A stretch of 64,000 nt of DNA from Mycobacterium sp. ITM-2016-00316 (GCF_002968335.2 NZ_CP134398.1:3596001-3660000); one strand, 5' to 3'. Shown: positions 20,693-31,491, counted from the first letter of the stretch. Notes: a model not told the origin generated them from the letters alone. A program made the numbers and translations.

Positions 20693-22225
20693 ATGACCAC
20701 CCCGGCATCGGTCGAGTCCACGAGACGTGGTCTGCGCACGCAGCTTTCCCGGCTGCTGATCTTCGCCGCATCGCCCGAGGCGCGCCCGGCCCGGCTGGGT
20801 TTTCTCGGCGCGGCGCTCATCACCGCCGGCGGTCTCGGCGCGGGCAGCACCCGCCTGCACGATCCGCTGCTGGAGTCTCTGCACATGTCCTGGCTGCGTT
20901 TCGGCCACGGCCTGGTGCTGTCCTCGGTCCTGCTGTGGGGCGGCGTCGCGTTGATGTTGCTGGCCTGGATGTGGCTGGGGCGGCGCGTCGTCGATGGCAC
21001 CGCGAGCCAGTACACGATGCTGGCGACCACCGGTTTCTGGTTGGCGCCGCTGCTGCTGAGCGCGCCGGTCTTCAGCCGCGACACCTATTCCTATCTGGCG
21101 CAGGGCGCGCTGCTGCGGGACGGTTTCGACCCCTACGTCGTCGGCCCGATCGAGAATCAGAACTCGCTGCTCGACGATGTGAGCCCGATCTGGACCACCA
21201 CCACCGCCCCGTACGGTCCGGCGTTCATCCTGGTGGCGAAGTTCGTCACGATGATCGTCGGCAACAATGTCGTCGAGGGCACCATGCTGCTGCGGCTGTG
21301 CATGCTGCCCGGATTGGCCCTGCTGATCTGGGCGACGCCCCGGATCGCCCGCCATATCGGCGCCAACTCGGCTGCGGCCCTGTGGATCTGCGTGCTGAAT
21401 CCGCTGGTGATCATCCACCTCATGGGCGGCGTGCACAACGAGATGCTGATGGTCGGGCTGATGATGGCCGCCATCGCGCTGACCTTCGGCGGCAGACCGA
21501 TCATCGGGGTGGGGTTCATCGCCACCGCGGTCGCGGTCAAGGCGACCGCGGGTATCGCCCTGCCGTTCATGGTGTGGGTCTGGATGCGGCGACTGCGCGA
21601 CACCCGCGGGTACCGTCCGGTGCCGGCCTTCGCCTTCGCGACCGCGGCGTCGGTGGCGATCTTCGGGGCGGTGTTCGCCGTGCTGTCCCTGCTGGCCGGG
21701 GTCGGCCTGGGTTGGCTGACCGCGCTGGCCGGTTCGGTGAAGATCATCAACTGGCTCACCCTGCCGACCGCGACGGCCAACCTGATCAACGCCGTCGGCG
21801 GGCTGGTCATGCCGGTCAATTTCTACGCGGTGCTCGAAGTCACCCGCATCATCGGCATCGCGATCATCGCGATCTCACTTCCGTTGTTGTGGTGGCGTTT
21901 CCGGCACACCGACCGCGATGCGCTGACCGGTATCACCCTGGCGCTCGGCGTGGTGGTGCTGTTCGTGCCCGCCGCGCTGCCCTGGTACTACACCTGGCCG
22001 CTGGCGGTGCTCTCGACGCTGTGGCAGAGCCGCGCCGCGATCGCGCTGATCGCCGGCTTCTCGACCTGGATCATGGTGATCTTCAAACCCGACGGCTCGC
22101 ACGGCATGTACTCGTGGCTTCACGTGGCGCTGGCCACCGCGTGCGCGGTGGCGGCCTGGTACTCGCTGTCGCGGGCCCCGGAGGAACCTGCGGTCAGTAG
22201 GCCACGACCGGTGCCCGGTCAGTAG
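20693..22225 (+). CDS. mptA: Alpha-(1->6)-mannopyranosyltransferase MptA
   Basis: A 510-residue GT-C glycosyltransferase with about 13 membrane segments; SRDTYSYLAQGALLRDGFDPY near residue 125 carries the catalytic acidic region and GPAFILVAKFVTM follows. In mycobacteria MptA (Rv2174) extends the mannan backbone of lipomannan and lipoarabinomannan from polyprenyl-phosphomannose. The ATG is 4 nt after the polyprenyl synthase stop, so the two are likely co-translated. The last residues (VSRPRPVPGQ) are encoded by a 25-bp tandem repeat, so the exact C-terminus is probably strain-variable. Confidence 0.93.
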   Translation: MTTPASVESTRRGLRTQLSRLLIFAASPEARPARLGFLGAALITAGGLGAGSTRLHDPLLESLHMSWLRFGHGLVLSSVLLWGGVALMLLAWMWLGRRVVDGTASQYTMLATTGFWLAPLLLSAPVFSRDTYSYLAQGALLRDGFDPYVVGPIENQNSLLDDVSPIWTTTTAPYGPAFILVAKFVTMIVGNNVVEGTMLLRLCMLPGLALLIWATPRIARHIGANSAAALWICVLNPLVIIHLMGGVHNEMLMVGLMMAAIALTFGGRPIIGVGFIATAVAVKATAGIALPFMVWVWMRRLRDTRGYRPVPAFAFATAASVAIFGAVFAVLSLLAGVGLGWLTALAGSVKIINWLTLPTATANLINAVGGLVMPVNFYAVLEVTRIIGIAIIAISLPLLWWRFRHTDRDALTGITLALGVVVLFVPAALPWYYTWPLAVLSTLWQSRAAIALIAGFSTWIMVIFKPDGSHGMYSWLHVALATACAVAAWYSLSRAPEEPAVSRPRPVPGQ

Positions 22226-22280
22226 GCCACGACCGGTGCCCGGTCAGTAGGCCACGGCCGGTGCCCGGTCAGTAGGCCAT
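22193..22280. repeat. 25-bp tandem repeat across two convergent gene ends
   Basis: The unit GTCAGTAGGCCACGACCGGT plus GCCCG starts at 22193, 22218, 22243 (one base changed) and 22268 (12 bases, then diverging). Copy 2 supplies the mptA stop; the partial fourth copy supplies the stop and last codons of the convergent DNA-binding gene. The unit appears to derive from the end of the latter gene. Confidence 0.95.
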
Positions 22281-22670
22281 AGCCTGCGCGCGCCGCAGCA
22301 CCTCGCGGGCCTGATGGGAGCGCAACGCGTCCACCGGCCTGGCGTTCTCCAGGCGTTCGGTGCTGCCGTCCCGGCTCAGCGTCAGCGATGAATCCGGGGT
22401 GAACAACCAGCGCATCGCCTCGGTGACGTCGAAACCGCCGTCCTTGAGGACCACGAGCAGACCCGGAAGGGGTTTGACCACCGTGCCCTTCTCGTCGAAG
22501 AACACCTTCGGCACGACGAGGGAGCCATTGCGGCGCACCGCCATCAAGTGACCGTCGCGCAGATGCTGGTGCACCTTGGTGACCGAGACGCCGAGAAGCT
22601 TCGACACCTCGGCCAGTTCGAGGACGGTTTCGTCGGGGTCGAGGATGTCTTTGGCCGCCGGGATGCTCAC
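22269..22670 (-). CDS. DNA-binding protein, PknL substrate (Rv2175c type)
   Basis: A 133-residue protein with a winged helix-turn-helix near the N-terminus (LELAEVSKLLGVSVTKVHQHLRDGHLMAVRR) and the conserved C-terminal ARPVDALRSHQAREVLRRAQAMAY. The M. tuberculosis orthologue is phosphorylated by the kinase PknL, its divergent neighbour, which weakens DNA binding. The GTG at 22668-22670 is chosen because TAGAAT lies exactly 7 nt upstream, giving a leaderless mRNA; an ATG 13 codons upstream would overlap pknL. The 3' end lies in the 25-bp repeat. Confidence 0.9.
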   Translation of the reverse strand: MSIPAAKDILDPDETVLELAEVSKLLGVSVTKVHQHLRDGHLMAVRRNGSLVVPKVFFDEKGTVVKPLPGLLVVLKDGGFDVTEAMRWLFTPDSSLTLSRDGSTERLENARPVDALRSHQAREVLRRAQAMAY

Positions 22671-22677
22671 CGCACAG

Positions 22678-22683
22678 ATTCTA
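22678..22683 (-). promoter_or_regulatory. -10 box TAGAAT, leaderless start of the Rv2175c-like gene
   Basis: TAGAAT fits the mycobacterial TANNNT -10 and is followed by 7 nt and then GTG, so transcription should begin at the start codon. It decides the start of the gene. Confidence 0.65.
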
Positions 22684-22703
22684 AGCGGACTCACCGAGAT
22701 CCG

Positions 22704-22709
22704 TACCAT
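22704..22709 (+). promoter_or_regulatory. -10 box TACCAT, leaderless start of pknL
   Basis: TACCAT followed by 7 nt and the ATG at 22717. It lies 20 bp from the divergent -10 of the substrate gene, so the two promoters must compete for or share one short region. Confidence 0.6.
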
Positions 22710-22716
22710 GACTTCG

Positions 22717-23958
22717 ATGGAGACCTACCAGCGAGCCGACCCGCTCATCGGCGCGGCGCTGGAAGGGCGCTACCGTGTCGACGCCGTGATCGCCACCGGC
22801 GGGATGTCCACGGTGTACCGCGGCCTGGACACCCGCCTGGACCGGCCGGTCGCGCTCAAGGTGATGGATTCGCGCTATTCCGGGGATGTCCAGTTCCTCA
22901 CCCGGTTCCAGCGCGAGGCCAAGGCGGTGGCGCGGCTCAAGGGCGACGGCCTGGTGGCGGTGTACGACCAGGGCGGCGGAGCCCCTGGCGACGAGCCGCC
23001 GTTCCTGGTCATGGAACTGGTCGACGGGGGCACCCTGCGTGAACTGCTGCGCGAACGCGGGCCGATGCCGCCACACGCGGTCGCGGCGGTGTTGACGCCG
23101 ATCTGCAACGGGTTGGCCGTCGCACACGCCGCGGGGCTGGTGCACCGCGATGTGAAACCGGAGAACGTGCTGATCTCCGATGACGGCGAGGTCAAGATCG
23201 CCGATTTCGGCCTGGTGCGGGCCGTCGCCGAGGCCGGAATCACCTCTACCAGCGTCATTCTCGGCACCGCCGCGTACCTGTCCCCCGAACAGGTCGGCTC
23301 CGGCGATTCGGACCCCCGCAGCGATGTGTACGCGGTGGGCATCCTGGCCTACGAACTGCTCACCGGGCGCACCCCGTTCACCGGGGACACCGCGCTGTCG
23401 GTGGCCTACCAGCGGATGGACAACGATGTGCCGCCGCCGAGTTCGGCCATCGCCGGGGTGCCCGCGCAGTTCGACGAACTGATCCGGCGGGCCACCGAAC
23501 GCGACCCGGCCGCCCGGTTCGCCGACGCCGCGGAACTGGGCGATGCGCTGGGCGAGGTGATCGACGACCTCGGACTGCCCGCGTTCCGGGTTCCGGCACC
23601 GAACCAGTCGGCCCAGCACCGCGCCGCCACCGAATTCCACAGCCGGATGCTGCAGGACCGCAGCACCGACCGGCATCCGAATGTCGGCACCGCCGACGCC
23701 CGCCCGCCGGACCCGCGCCGCGACACCATGGTGTTCACGCCGGCCGAACTACCGCTGGCGGCCGACTCCCTGCGAGACGAGCCCGAATATCAGCCCGTCA
23801 CAGGGCAATTCGCCGGTATAGAATTCGAGCACTTCCGCTGGGCCCGGCAGCGCAGCAAGCGGGTGCTGGCGGCCTGGGTGGTCATCGTGCTCATCCTGGC
23901 CGGAATGCTGGCGATGGGCGCTTGGACCTTGGGCAACAATCTGCCCAACCTCATCTGA
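22717..23958 (+). CDS. pknL: Serine/threonine protein kinase PknL
   Basis: A 413-residue transmembrane kinase. The glycine loop is ATGGMSTVY (about 25-33), the ATP lysine K48 is in VALKVM, the catalytic loop is HRDVKPEN and the magnesium motif DFG; APE is replaced by SPE (YLSPEQV). A juxtamembrane linker (about 295-380) ends in one transmembrane helix (about 386-408) with almost no extracellular part, unlike kinases with PASTA sensors. The ATG at 22717 follows a -10 box by 7 nt and aligns with the M. tuberculosis N-terminus as I recall it. PknL is linked to cell-wall and division regulation, which suits the location. Confidence 0.94.
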   Translation: METYQRADPLIGAALEGRYRVDAVIATGGMSTVYRGLDTRLDRPVALKVMDSRYSGDVQFLTRFQREAKAVARLKGDGLVAVYDQGGGAPGDEPPFLVMELVDGGTLRELLRERGPMPPHAVAAVLTPICNGLAVAHAAGLVHRDVKPENVLISDDGEVKIADFGLVRAVAEAGITSTSVILGTAAYLSPEQVGSGDSDPRSDVYAVGILAYELLTGRTPFTGDTALSVAYQRMDNDVPPPSSAIAGVPAQFDELIRRATERDPAARFADAAELGDALGEVIDDLGLPAFRVPAPNQSAQHRAATEFHSRMLQDRSTDRHPNVGTADARPPDPRRDTMVFTPAELPLAADSLRDEPEYQPVTGQFAGIEFEHFRWARQRSKRVLAAWVVIVLILAGMLAMGAWTLGNNLPNLI

Positions 23959-23998
23959 CCCCGGGTCGCTCCGCTCCAGCCCGCCGGATCCGATCTGA

Positions 23999-25928
<1,930 letters not shown>

Positions 25929-25931
25929 GGA

Positions 25932-26798
25932 TCAAGCAACTCCCTGGCTGGGGGCGGGCGGTGCCGGCGCGGCATGGATTTCGCGGTCCAGTTCCTCGTT
26001 GACCTTGGCATCGTCCGGAAAGTGCGGTTCGCCGGCGACCACGTGCTGCACCCACAACTTCGCCTGCACCACCGGCCGGCGCAACCTGCGTTCCCGTTCC
26101 AGCGCCGTGTGCATCTTGCGGGGTCGCGTCGTGTAGCGCCAGCGGGCCCACGGCGCGTGCGGCCGGGACAGCCGCAGCGCGCCGATGAACAGCAACGGGG
26201 TGATGAACATACCCACCAGACCGGTCCACACCTTGCCCTTGAGCAGCACCACCACCGCCAACGCCAGCGTCAGCACCGCCAGCACGATGACCAGCGCTCG
26301 GGCCGCCAGGGTGTCATCGGCCCGCCAGATGTTGATATCGAAGAAGGACAGCGGGTTGAACCCGAGGATCAGCAGTCCCGCCACGGCGATCGCCACGAAC
26401 ACGGCGTCCACCGAGGTGCGGCCGTCCTCGGCCCAGTACACGTCCTGCAGGTGCAGGATGAGCGCGAACTCGTCGAGCACCAATGCCGCCCCGATACCGA
26501 AAAGGATTGCGGCGACCGTGAACTCCGCGACCCCGCCGCTGACCGCCATCGTCACCATGGCCACCCCGGACACCATCACCAGGACGACGCCGATCACCAC
26601 ATGGTGCAGGTGAACGCCGCCCCCGACGGACATGTTGCGCGGTTGCCACCATTTGCGCGGCGCGTCGGTGCCGGGGTGGCTGCGGATGTAACGGACGATC
26701 AGACGGGTCACGAAGAACGTCAGGATGAAAGCGATCAGGCAGCACAGTAGTGGTAGGCGGTCCCCGGTGATGAAGTCCAGCTGGACGTTCAGATGCAC
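25932..26798 (-). CDS. Conserved integral membrane protein (Rv2180c type)
   Basis: A 288-residue protein with about seven membrane segments (first at 15-35) and a charged C-terminal tail of about 70 residues rich in Arg and Glu, ending in Pro/Ala. [12 protein letters not shown] and [21 protein letters not shown] are distinctive and likely conserved; no characterised family is recognised. The GTG at 26796-26798 follows TATCTT by exactly 7 nt, indicating a leaderless transcript shared with the downstream exoribonuclease. Confidence 0.82.
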   Translation of the reverse strand: MHLNVQLDFITGDRLPLLCCLIAFILTFFVTRLIVRYIRSHPGTDAPRKWWQPRNMSVGGGVHLHHVVIGVVLVMVSGVAMVTMAVSGGVAEFTVAAILFGIGAALVLDEFALILHLQDVYWAEDGRTSVDAVFVAIAVAGLLILGFNPLSFFDINIWRADDTLAARALVIVLAVLTLALAVVVLLKGKVWTGLVGMFITPLLFIGALRLSRPHAPWARWRYTTRPRKMHTALERERRLRRPVVQAKLWVQHVVAGEPHFPDDAKVNEELDREIHAAPAPPAPSQGVA

Positions 26799-26805
26799 GG
26801 TCGAG

Positions 26806-26811
26806 AAGATA
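26806..26811 (-). promoter_or_regulatory. -10 box TATCTT, leaderless start of the Rv2180c-like gene
   Basis: TATCTT, then 7 nt, then the GTG start codon. This is a good match to the TANNNT motif at leaderless spacing, and divergent from the mannosyltransferase promoter (TAGGCT at 26878-26883). Confidence 0.6.
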
Positions 26812-26893
26812 CGCCGGTCGGTACCGGCTCCGCGGCATCGGCCACCGTGTGCCGTCCATCGCGTCGCCGGCCCCCGATAGGCTGGTCGGCGAA

Positions 26894-28210
26894 ATGAGGA
26901 TTCGGTGGACGCCCGACGGGCCGGCTGGGCGATCTGCCATCGGGCGGGCCGGGCCCGGTCATGTGCTGCTGTGGCGGCTGTTCCAGCTGGCCACGCTGGG
27001 CTTGCTGGCCTGGGCGGGGTGGCGACTTCTCGGCCACGCCATCTATCGCATCGATATCGACGTGTACCGGATGGGTGGACGCGCCTGGCTGGACGGCACG
27101 GAACTCTACAACGACGCCACCGTCTTCCAGACCCAGGCCGGGCTGGACCTGCCGTTCACCTATCCCCCGCTGGCCGCCGTCGCGTTCGCCCCATTCGCGT
27201 GGTTGTCACTGCCCGCGGCCAGCGCCGCGATCACCCTGACCACCCTGGTGCTGCTGATCGTCTCGACGCATATCGTGCTGACCCGGCTGCGGGTGTGGGA
27301 CACGTCGTCATTGCGGACGCCCGCCTGGGCGCGCCGCGGCTGGCTGGCCACCGCGCTGGTCGCCCCCGCGGTGGTCTTCGTCGAACCCATCCGGGCCAAC
27401 TTCGAGTTCGGACAGATCAACGTGGTGCTGATGACACTGGTGATCGCCGACTGCGTGCCGCGCCGCACACCGTGGCCGCGCGGCCTGCTGCTGGGACTGG
27501 CCATCGCCGTCAAGCTGACACCGGCGGTCTTCCTGCTGTATTTCCTGCTGCGCCGCGATGTACGCGCGCTGCTGGTGACCGCGGCCTCGGCGCTGGCAGC
27601 CACCCTGCTCGGATTCGCCCTGGCCTGGCGCGACTCCTGGGTGTACTGGTTCGAGACATTGCGCGACACCGACCGCATCGGGTCCGCCACCCTGAACACC
27701 AACCAGAACATCTCGGGCATGCTGGCCCGGCTCGGCGCCGGTGAGGACGCCCGCTTCGGGCTGTGGGTCGTGTTGTGCTTCGCGGTGCTGGGGCTCACCG
27801 TCTGGGCGGTGTTGCGACTGCTGCGTGCGGGCCCCGAGAGCGACGAGGCGGTGCTGGCGGTGATCTGCGTGGCGATGTTCGGCCTCGTGGTGTCCCCGGT
27901 GTCGTGGTCACATCACTGGGTGTGGGTGCTGCCCACCGTGGTGGTGACCGTGGTGGTCGGGCTACGCCGTCGCCGTTTGGTCCTGGTGCTGGCCGGCCTG
28001 GCGGGTCTGGCGCTGACGATCTGGACGCCGATCACCCTGATGCCCGAGCACCAGGAAACCGCGGCGTCACTGTGGCGTCGGCTGGCCGGCGGCTCGTACC
28101 TGTGGTGGGCGCTCGCGGTGATCATCGCGGCGGGCACCGTGCCCGCGGCGGCGGCCACCGTCGAGGGCGAACAGCCCGCCGACCCGCTGCCCGCGGCGAA
28201 GACGCCCTAA
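26894..28210 (+). CDS. Polyprenyl-phosphomannose-dependent alpha-(1->2)-mannosyltransferase (Rv2181 type)
   Basis: A 438-residue GT-C protein (DUF2029/GT87) with about ten membrane segments. [21 protein letters not shown] near residue 55 carries the Asp pair typical of the catalytic loop, followed by [19 protein letters not shown]. In mycobacteria Rv2181 adds single alpha-1,2 mannose branches to lipomannan and lipoarabinomannan. A TAGGCT box 10 nt before the ATG at 26894 supports this start over an in-frame ATG 15 codons earlier. It overlaps the convergent acyltransferase gene by 4 nt. Confidence 0.9.
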   Translation: MRIRWTPDGPAGRSAIGRAGPGHVLLWRLFQLATLGLLAWAGWRLLGHAIYRIDIDVYRMGGRAWLDGTELYNDATVFQTQAGLDLPFTYPPLAAVAFAPFAWLSLPAASAAITLTTLVLLIVSTHIVLTRLRVWDTSSLRTPAWARRGWLATALVAPAVVFVEPIRANFEFGQINVVLMTLVIADCVPRRTPWPRGLLLGLAIAVKLTPAVFLLYFLLRRDVRALLVTAASALAATLLGFALAWRDSWVYWFETLRDTDRIGSATLNTNQNISGMLARLGAGEDARFGLWVVLCFAVLGLTVWAVLRLLRAGPESDEAVLAVICVAMFGLVVSPVSWSHHWVWVLPTVVVTVVVGLRRRRLVLVLAGLAGLALTIWTPITLMPEHQETAASLWRRLAGGSYLWWALAVIIAAGTVPAAAATVEGEQPADPLPAAKTP

Positions 28211-28929
28211 CCGGCCTTCGCGGTGACCGCGGCCGGGGCCGGGGCCTTGGCCTCTTCGGCCGCCAGCTTGAGATCGGCGGCGTAGAGGTCCACGTACTCC
28301 TGACCACCGAGACGCATCAGCTCGTACATCACCTCGTCGATGACGGCGCGCTCGATGAAGCGGTTACCGGCCAATCCCTCGAACCGGCTGAAATCCATCG
28401 GCTTACCGAAACGGACCTCGACGCGGCCGAAATGCCACATCTTGCTGCCGGGCGGGTTGACGACGTTGGTTCCGATCATCGCGACGGGAATCACCGGGAT
28501 ACCGCTCTCCAGGGCGACCCGGGCCAGGCCGGTCTTGCCCTTGTACAGCCGGCCGTCCGGGGAACGGGTTCCCTCGGGGTACATCCCGAGCAATTTGCCC
28601 TCGCCGAGAATTCGCTGCGCCGTCGTCAGCGCAGCGAGCGCGGAGTCGGCATCGGTGCGGTCGATCGGCACCTGGCCGGTCGAGGAGTAGAAGAACTTGG
28701 TCAGCTTGCCCTTGAGACCGGTGCCGGTGAAGTACTCGGCCTTAGCCAGGAAGGTGATACGACGCTTGAGCACCAGCGGCAAATAGAAGCTGTCCGCGAC
28801 GGCCAGGTGATTACTGGCCAGGATCACCGCACCGGAATCCGGAACGTATTCCAGCCCTTGCACTTTCGGTCGGCCGAGCAGCGACAGCAACGGGCCCATC
28901 AAGATGTACTTGTAGAACCAGAACCACAT
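28207..28929 (-). CDS. 1-acyl-sn-glycerol-3-phosphate acyltransferase (PlsC family)
   Basis: A 240-residue membrane-associated acyltransferase at the Rv2182c position. The HX4D motif is [13 protein letters not shown] (about residue 38), the [12 protein letters not shown] stretch binds glycerol-3-phosphate, and EGTR ([12 protein letters not shown]) is present near 120. It would make phosphatidic acid or acylate a related lysolipid. The ATG at 28927-28929 is preceded by GGAGGG at good spacing and starts [13 protein letters not shown]. The C-terminus is Ala/Pro/Lys-rich. Confidence 0.9.
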   Translation of the reverse strand: MWFWFYKYILMGPLLSLLGRPKVQGLEYVPDSGAVILASNHLAVADSFYLPLVLKRRITFLAKAEYFTGTGLKGKLTKFFYSSTGQVPIDRTDADSALAALTTAQRILGEGKLLGMYPEGTRSPDGRLYKGKTGLARVALESGIPVIPVAMIGTNVVNPPGSKMWHFGRVEVRFGKPMDFSRFEGLAGNRFIERAVIDEVMYELMRLGGQEYVDLYAADLKLAAEEAKAPAPAAVTAKAG

Positions 28930-29019
28930 GGACCCTCCTGCAACGGCACCCGGTTCCGAGACCGGGCCGGACGGGGACAACTGTACCCAGGCTGCGTGAG
29001 TGCGACCACACGTGATCCG

Positions 29020-29379
29020 TCAGTCGTCCAACGTCACCGGGATCTGCTCGTAGCGGCTGAATCCGTTCGGCGGCCGATCGCCGTCGGCGGGCGGCGGCGG
29101 TGGCGGTGGGGGCGGCTCCGGATCGCCGACCATCGCACGGATCACCGTCAGCAGCGCCACGCTGTGCTCGGCGATCACCGACAGCAGCGGATGCTGTTCG
29201 CCGTTCACCAGCGCGGCCAGCGCGCAGACCGGGCACCACACCTGCTGGCACGGCCCGGGCCCGGCGCCGTCGGCGCCGGCACGTGCGGCCGCCAGCCGCA
29301 CCGCCGGATCGAGCTTGTCCAGGATCGCCTGGGCCAGTTGCCGCAGTTCCGGCGGGATGTCGGAGTGTTGCCCGCTCAC
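29020..29379 (-). CDS. Conserved mycobacterial protein (Rv2183c type)
   Basis: A 119-residue protein with no recognised domain. A helical N-terminal half (PPELRQLAQAILDKLDPAVRLAAARA) is followed by CQQVWCPVCALAALVNGE, a Cys-rich motif that could bind a metal, then a proline run and the C-terminal FSRYEQIPVTLDD. The GTG at 29377-29379 overlaps the stop of the ATPase gene (GTGA), which favours it over a GTG three codons upstream. Strict coupling to the ArsA-like ATPase suggests the two act together, but no function is known. Confidence 0.8.
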   Translation of the reverse strand: MSGQHSDIPPELRQLAQAILDKLDPAVRLAAARAGADGAGPGPCQQVWCPVCALAALVNGEQHPLLSVIAEHSVALLTVIRAMVGDPEPPPPPPPPPADGDRPPNGFSRYEQIPVTLDD

Positions 29380-30644
29380 TTCGGCCACACCTCCGGATTC
29401 GGTCTGAAACGTACCGTCAACTCCCCGCCCCGGAACTGTGCGCCGATCACGCTGCAGCGCCGCAGCACCGAGGCCAATCGAACCCGCCGCCGCATACCGC
29501 CGGAGCCGATGATGAGGTCATCGTCGACCCGGCCGAGTGTCAGCGCACCGGGGTCGACCTGCGGCAACTCTATCCGCATCCGGTACACCGCATCGAGGCC
29601 GGTTCCGGATTCACGATCCACCACCGGGCGCAATGGCCCGGGCGGCGGCGATCCGTCCCGTAGCCGGGCGGCCTCCAGGAGTTCACCGAGCGCCTTGGGT
29701 CCGATCGGCTCACCCGCCAGATGCGGCACCAGCACCAGCTTCACATCGCCGATGGCCGCGTCCAGCTCGTCGAGCACCGCCTGCTGTTCGGCGATCCGCT
29801 CGGAATACCAGTCGAATGCCGGGTGGGCCGGAAGGTTCCGATACTCGAATGAATCGTCTTGCACCAGAATCTGGTTGACCAGTAGCTCGGCGACGGGCAC
29901 GCCCATCAGCGCCAGCGAGCCGAGGGTACGGGCCGCCTCGGCGGCGACCACCCGCTCGGCAGTGAGCACCAGATGCGCGCTCACCCGCGAGGCGTCGGCA
30001 AGCAGCGCCGAGAGCCTCTCGGTGCCGTCGGCGATCCGCTCCACCCACGTCACCGCGGCGGCCGAGGCCGCGTCGGCGGCCGGCTGCGCGAGGCGGCGGT
30101 GCCGCGGCCAGGCCCGCTCCAGGTAGAGGCCGAAGGTGGCCGGCAGGGTCAGCATCCGCAATGCATCGGCGGTGGAGGCGCAGTCCACCACCACGTGATC
30201 CCACCGGCCGGAGTCTGCGAGCTCGCCGACCTCGTGCAGCCCGAGCACCTCCTGGACGCCGGGCAATGCCGAAAGTTCTTCCGGGGCAATAGTTCCCAGA
30301 TCTGACAGCGGGTACTTCTGCTCCAGGACACCGGCGATGTCACGCCAGCGGGCCTCCAGCAGCGCCAGGGTGTCCAGGGCCAGCGCGTCCAGGAAACCGC
30401 CGTCACCGGGTCCGATGTCCAGGTCGGCCAGCACCCTGGTCGGCTCGCGCTTGCCGGTCGGGACGATGCTGACGCCCAGCACATCGCCGGTGGAATGGGC
30501 CTGGTCGGTGGACACGATGAGCACCCGCAGCCCGCTGCGCGCGTCACGCACAGCGGTGGCGGTGGCCAACGTGGACTTGCCTACCCCACCCTTGCCGACG
30601 AACAGGCTGACCCGGGCGGGCGCGGGTGAATTCTCCGCACTCAG
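29376..30644 (-). CDS. ArsA/MinD-like P-loop ATPase with apparent CTG start
   Basis: A protein of about 422 residues at the Rv2184c position. The deviant Walker A GKGGVGKSTLA is followed by LIVSTDQAHSTGDVL, the ArsA/Get3 arrangement, so it probably uses ATP to target or remodel a partner. The first in-frame ATG, GTG or TTG (30569) lies after the P-loop lysine and cannot be the true start. The only sensible start is CTG at 30642-30644, 2 nt after the stop of the upstream START-like gene and behind GAGG; an in-frame TGA lies 45 nt upstream of that CTG. A frameshift is the alternative. It overlaps the next gene by 4 nt. Confidence 0.8.
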   Translation of the reverse strand: MSAENSPAPARVSLFVGKGGVGKSTLATATAVRDARSGLRVLIVSTDQAHSTGDVLGVSIVPTGKREPTRVLADLDIGPGDGGFLDALALDTLALLEARWRDIAGVLEQKYPLSDLGTIAPEELSALPGVQEVLGLHEVGELADSGRWDHVVVDCASTADALRMLTLPATFGLYLERAWPRHRRLAQPAADAASAAAVTWVERIADGTERLSALLADASRVSAHLVLTAERVVAAEAARTLGSLALMGVPVAELLVNQILVQDDSFEYRNLPAHPAFDWYSERIAEQQAVLDELDAAIGDVKLVLVPHLAGEPIGPKALGELLEAARLRDGSPPPGPLRPVVDRESGTGLDAVYRMRIELPQVDPGALTLGRVDDDLIIGSGGMRRRVRLASVLRRCSVIGAQFRGGELTVRFRPNPEVWPK

Positions 30645-30645
30645 C

Positions 30646-31083
30646 TCACTGCACCTCGACTCGCTTCTTGAGATCCTTCAGCGCGGTGTCGGTGAGCCGG
30701 CGCTCCGCCTTGCGCTTGAGCAGCCCGATCATCGGGATGACCAGGTCGACGGAGAGTTCATAGGTCACATCGGTACCGGAACCCTTGGGAGACAACCGAT
30801 ACGCACCCTGCAGCGCTTTCAGCAGGGAGCTGGAGACCAGAGTCCAGGTGACGGACTGACGGTCGGCGGGCCAGTCATAGGACAGCACCATCGTGTCCTT
30901 GAGCACCGCGGCGTCCAGCACCAGCCGGGCCGTCTTCGGATTCCCCGCCCCGTCGGCGTCGAGCACCTCGGCTTCCTTGTATTCGGCCACCCATTCCGGG
31001 TAGGAGCCGATATCGGCGATCACGTCCATCACCGTCGAGGGATCAGCCTCGATGTAAATCGTCTGCGCCGTCTTCTCCGCCAC
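30646..31083 (-). CDS. SRPBCC / START-like domain protein (Rv2185c type)
   Basis: A 145-residue polyketide cyclase/dehydrase-like protein filling one SRPBCC lipid-binding fold: TIYIEADPSTVMDVIADIGSYPEWV at the N-terminus and a long C-terminal helix (IPMIGLLKRKAERRLTDTALKDLKKRVE). These proteins bind hydrophobic ligands in a central cavity; the ligand is unknown. The GTG start lies 30 nt downstream of a second, more divergent START-like gene, and the stop is followed at once by the ArsA-like ATPase. The four genes 29020-31491 form one unit. Confidence 0.87.
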   Translation of the reverse strand: MAEKTAQTIYIEADPSTVMDVIADIGSYPEWVAEYKEAEVLDADGAGNPKTARLVLDAAVLKDTMVLSYDWPADRQSVTWTLVSSSLLKALQGAYRLSPKGSGTDVTYELSVDLVIPMIGLLKRKAERRLTDTALKDLKKRVEVQ

Positions 31084-31113
31084 GCCCAGAAATGTACCCG
31101 TACTCGGCTCGCT

Positions 31114-31491
31114 TCATGCCAGCCGTGACACCCCCACCGGGCGCTGCGCCTCGAGGCAGGTCTTGATCTCGAAGGCCATTCTCTTGCCCGCCACCCGGCG
31201 GTTGTGATTGAGCTTTGCCAGATCGAGCTGCGCGCGGTCACCGGGCGGCTCGGCGTGCAGGAAGTAGTGCAGGATGACGCCGTCCATCATCGTTTCCAGC
31301 CACACCTCCATGGTGCCGGTCAAACCGCCCGCCACGGTCCAGCGCTGGCCTGCCGGACCGCGGTCCTCGACCACCGTGAGCCGCAGATCCGGCCACCAGC
31401 GCCGCCAGCAGGCCGGGTCGGCGACCGCCCGCCCGACATCGGCCGGGTCGGCGCACACAAAGGTCTCATCGGCGATCTGCACGCTGTTCAT
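31114..31491 (-). CDS. SRPBCC-like protein (Rv2186c type)
   Basis: A 125-residue protein with a START-like layout: SVQIADETFVCADPADVGRAVADPACWRRWWPDLRL, then antiparallel strand-like segments, then a terminal helix (NHNRRVAGKRMAFEIKTCLEA). It resembles its downstream neighbour in fold, suggesting an old duplication. It is the first gene of the four-gene unit running to the Cys-motif protein. It is divergent from fadD15, with a 108-bp gap holding the fadD15 promoter. Confidence 0.78.
   Translation of the reverse strand: MNSVQIADETFVCADPADVGRAVADPACWRRWWPDLRLTVVEDRGPAGQRWTVAGGLTGTMEVWLETMMDGVILHYFLHAEPPGDRAQLDLAKLNHNRRVAGKRMAFEIKTCLEAQRPVGVSRLA

Noticed and set aside
27763..30126. A 787-codon plus-strand frame across four genes
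   Set aside because: It overlaps the mannosyltransferase, acyltransferase and ATPase genes in other frames and is a composition artefact.
29376..30569. Annotating the ArsA-like ATPase from the TTG at 30569
   Set aside because: That start removes the Walker A lysine and most of the P-loop, which the protein needs.
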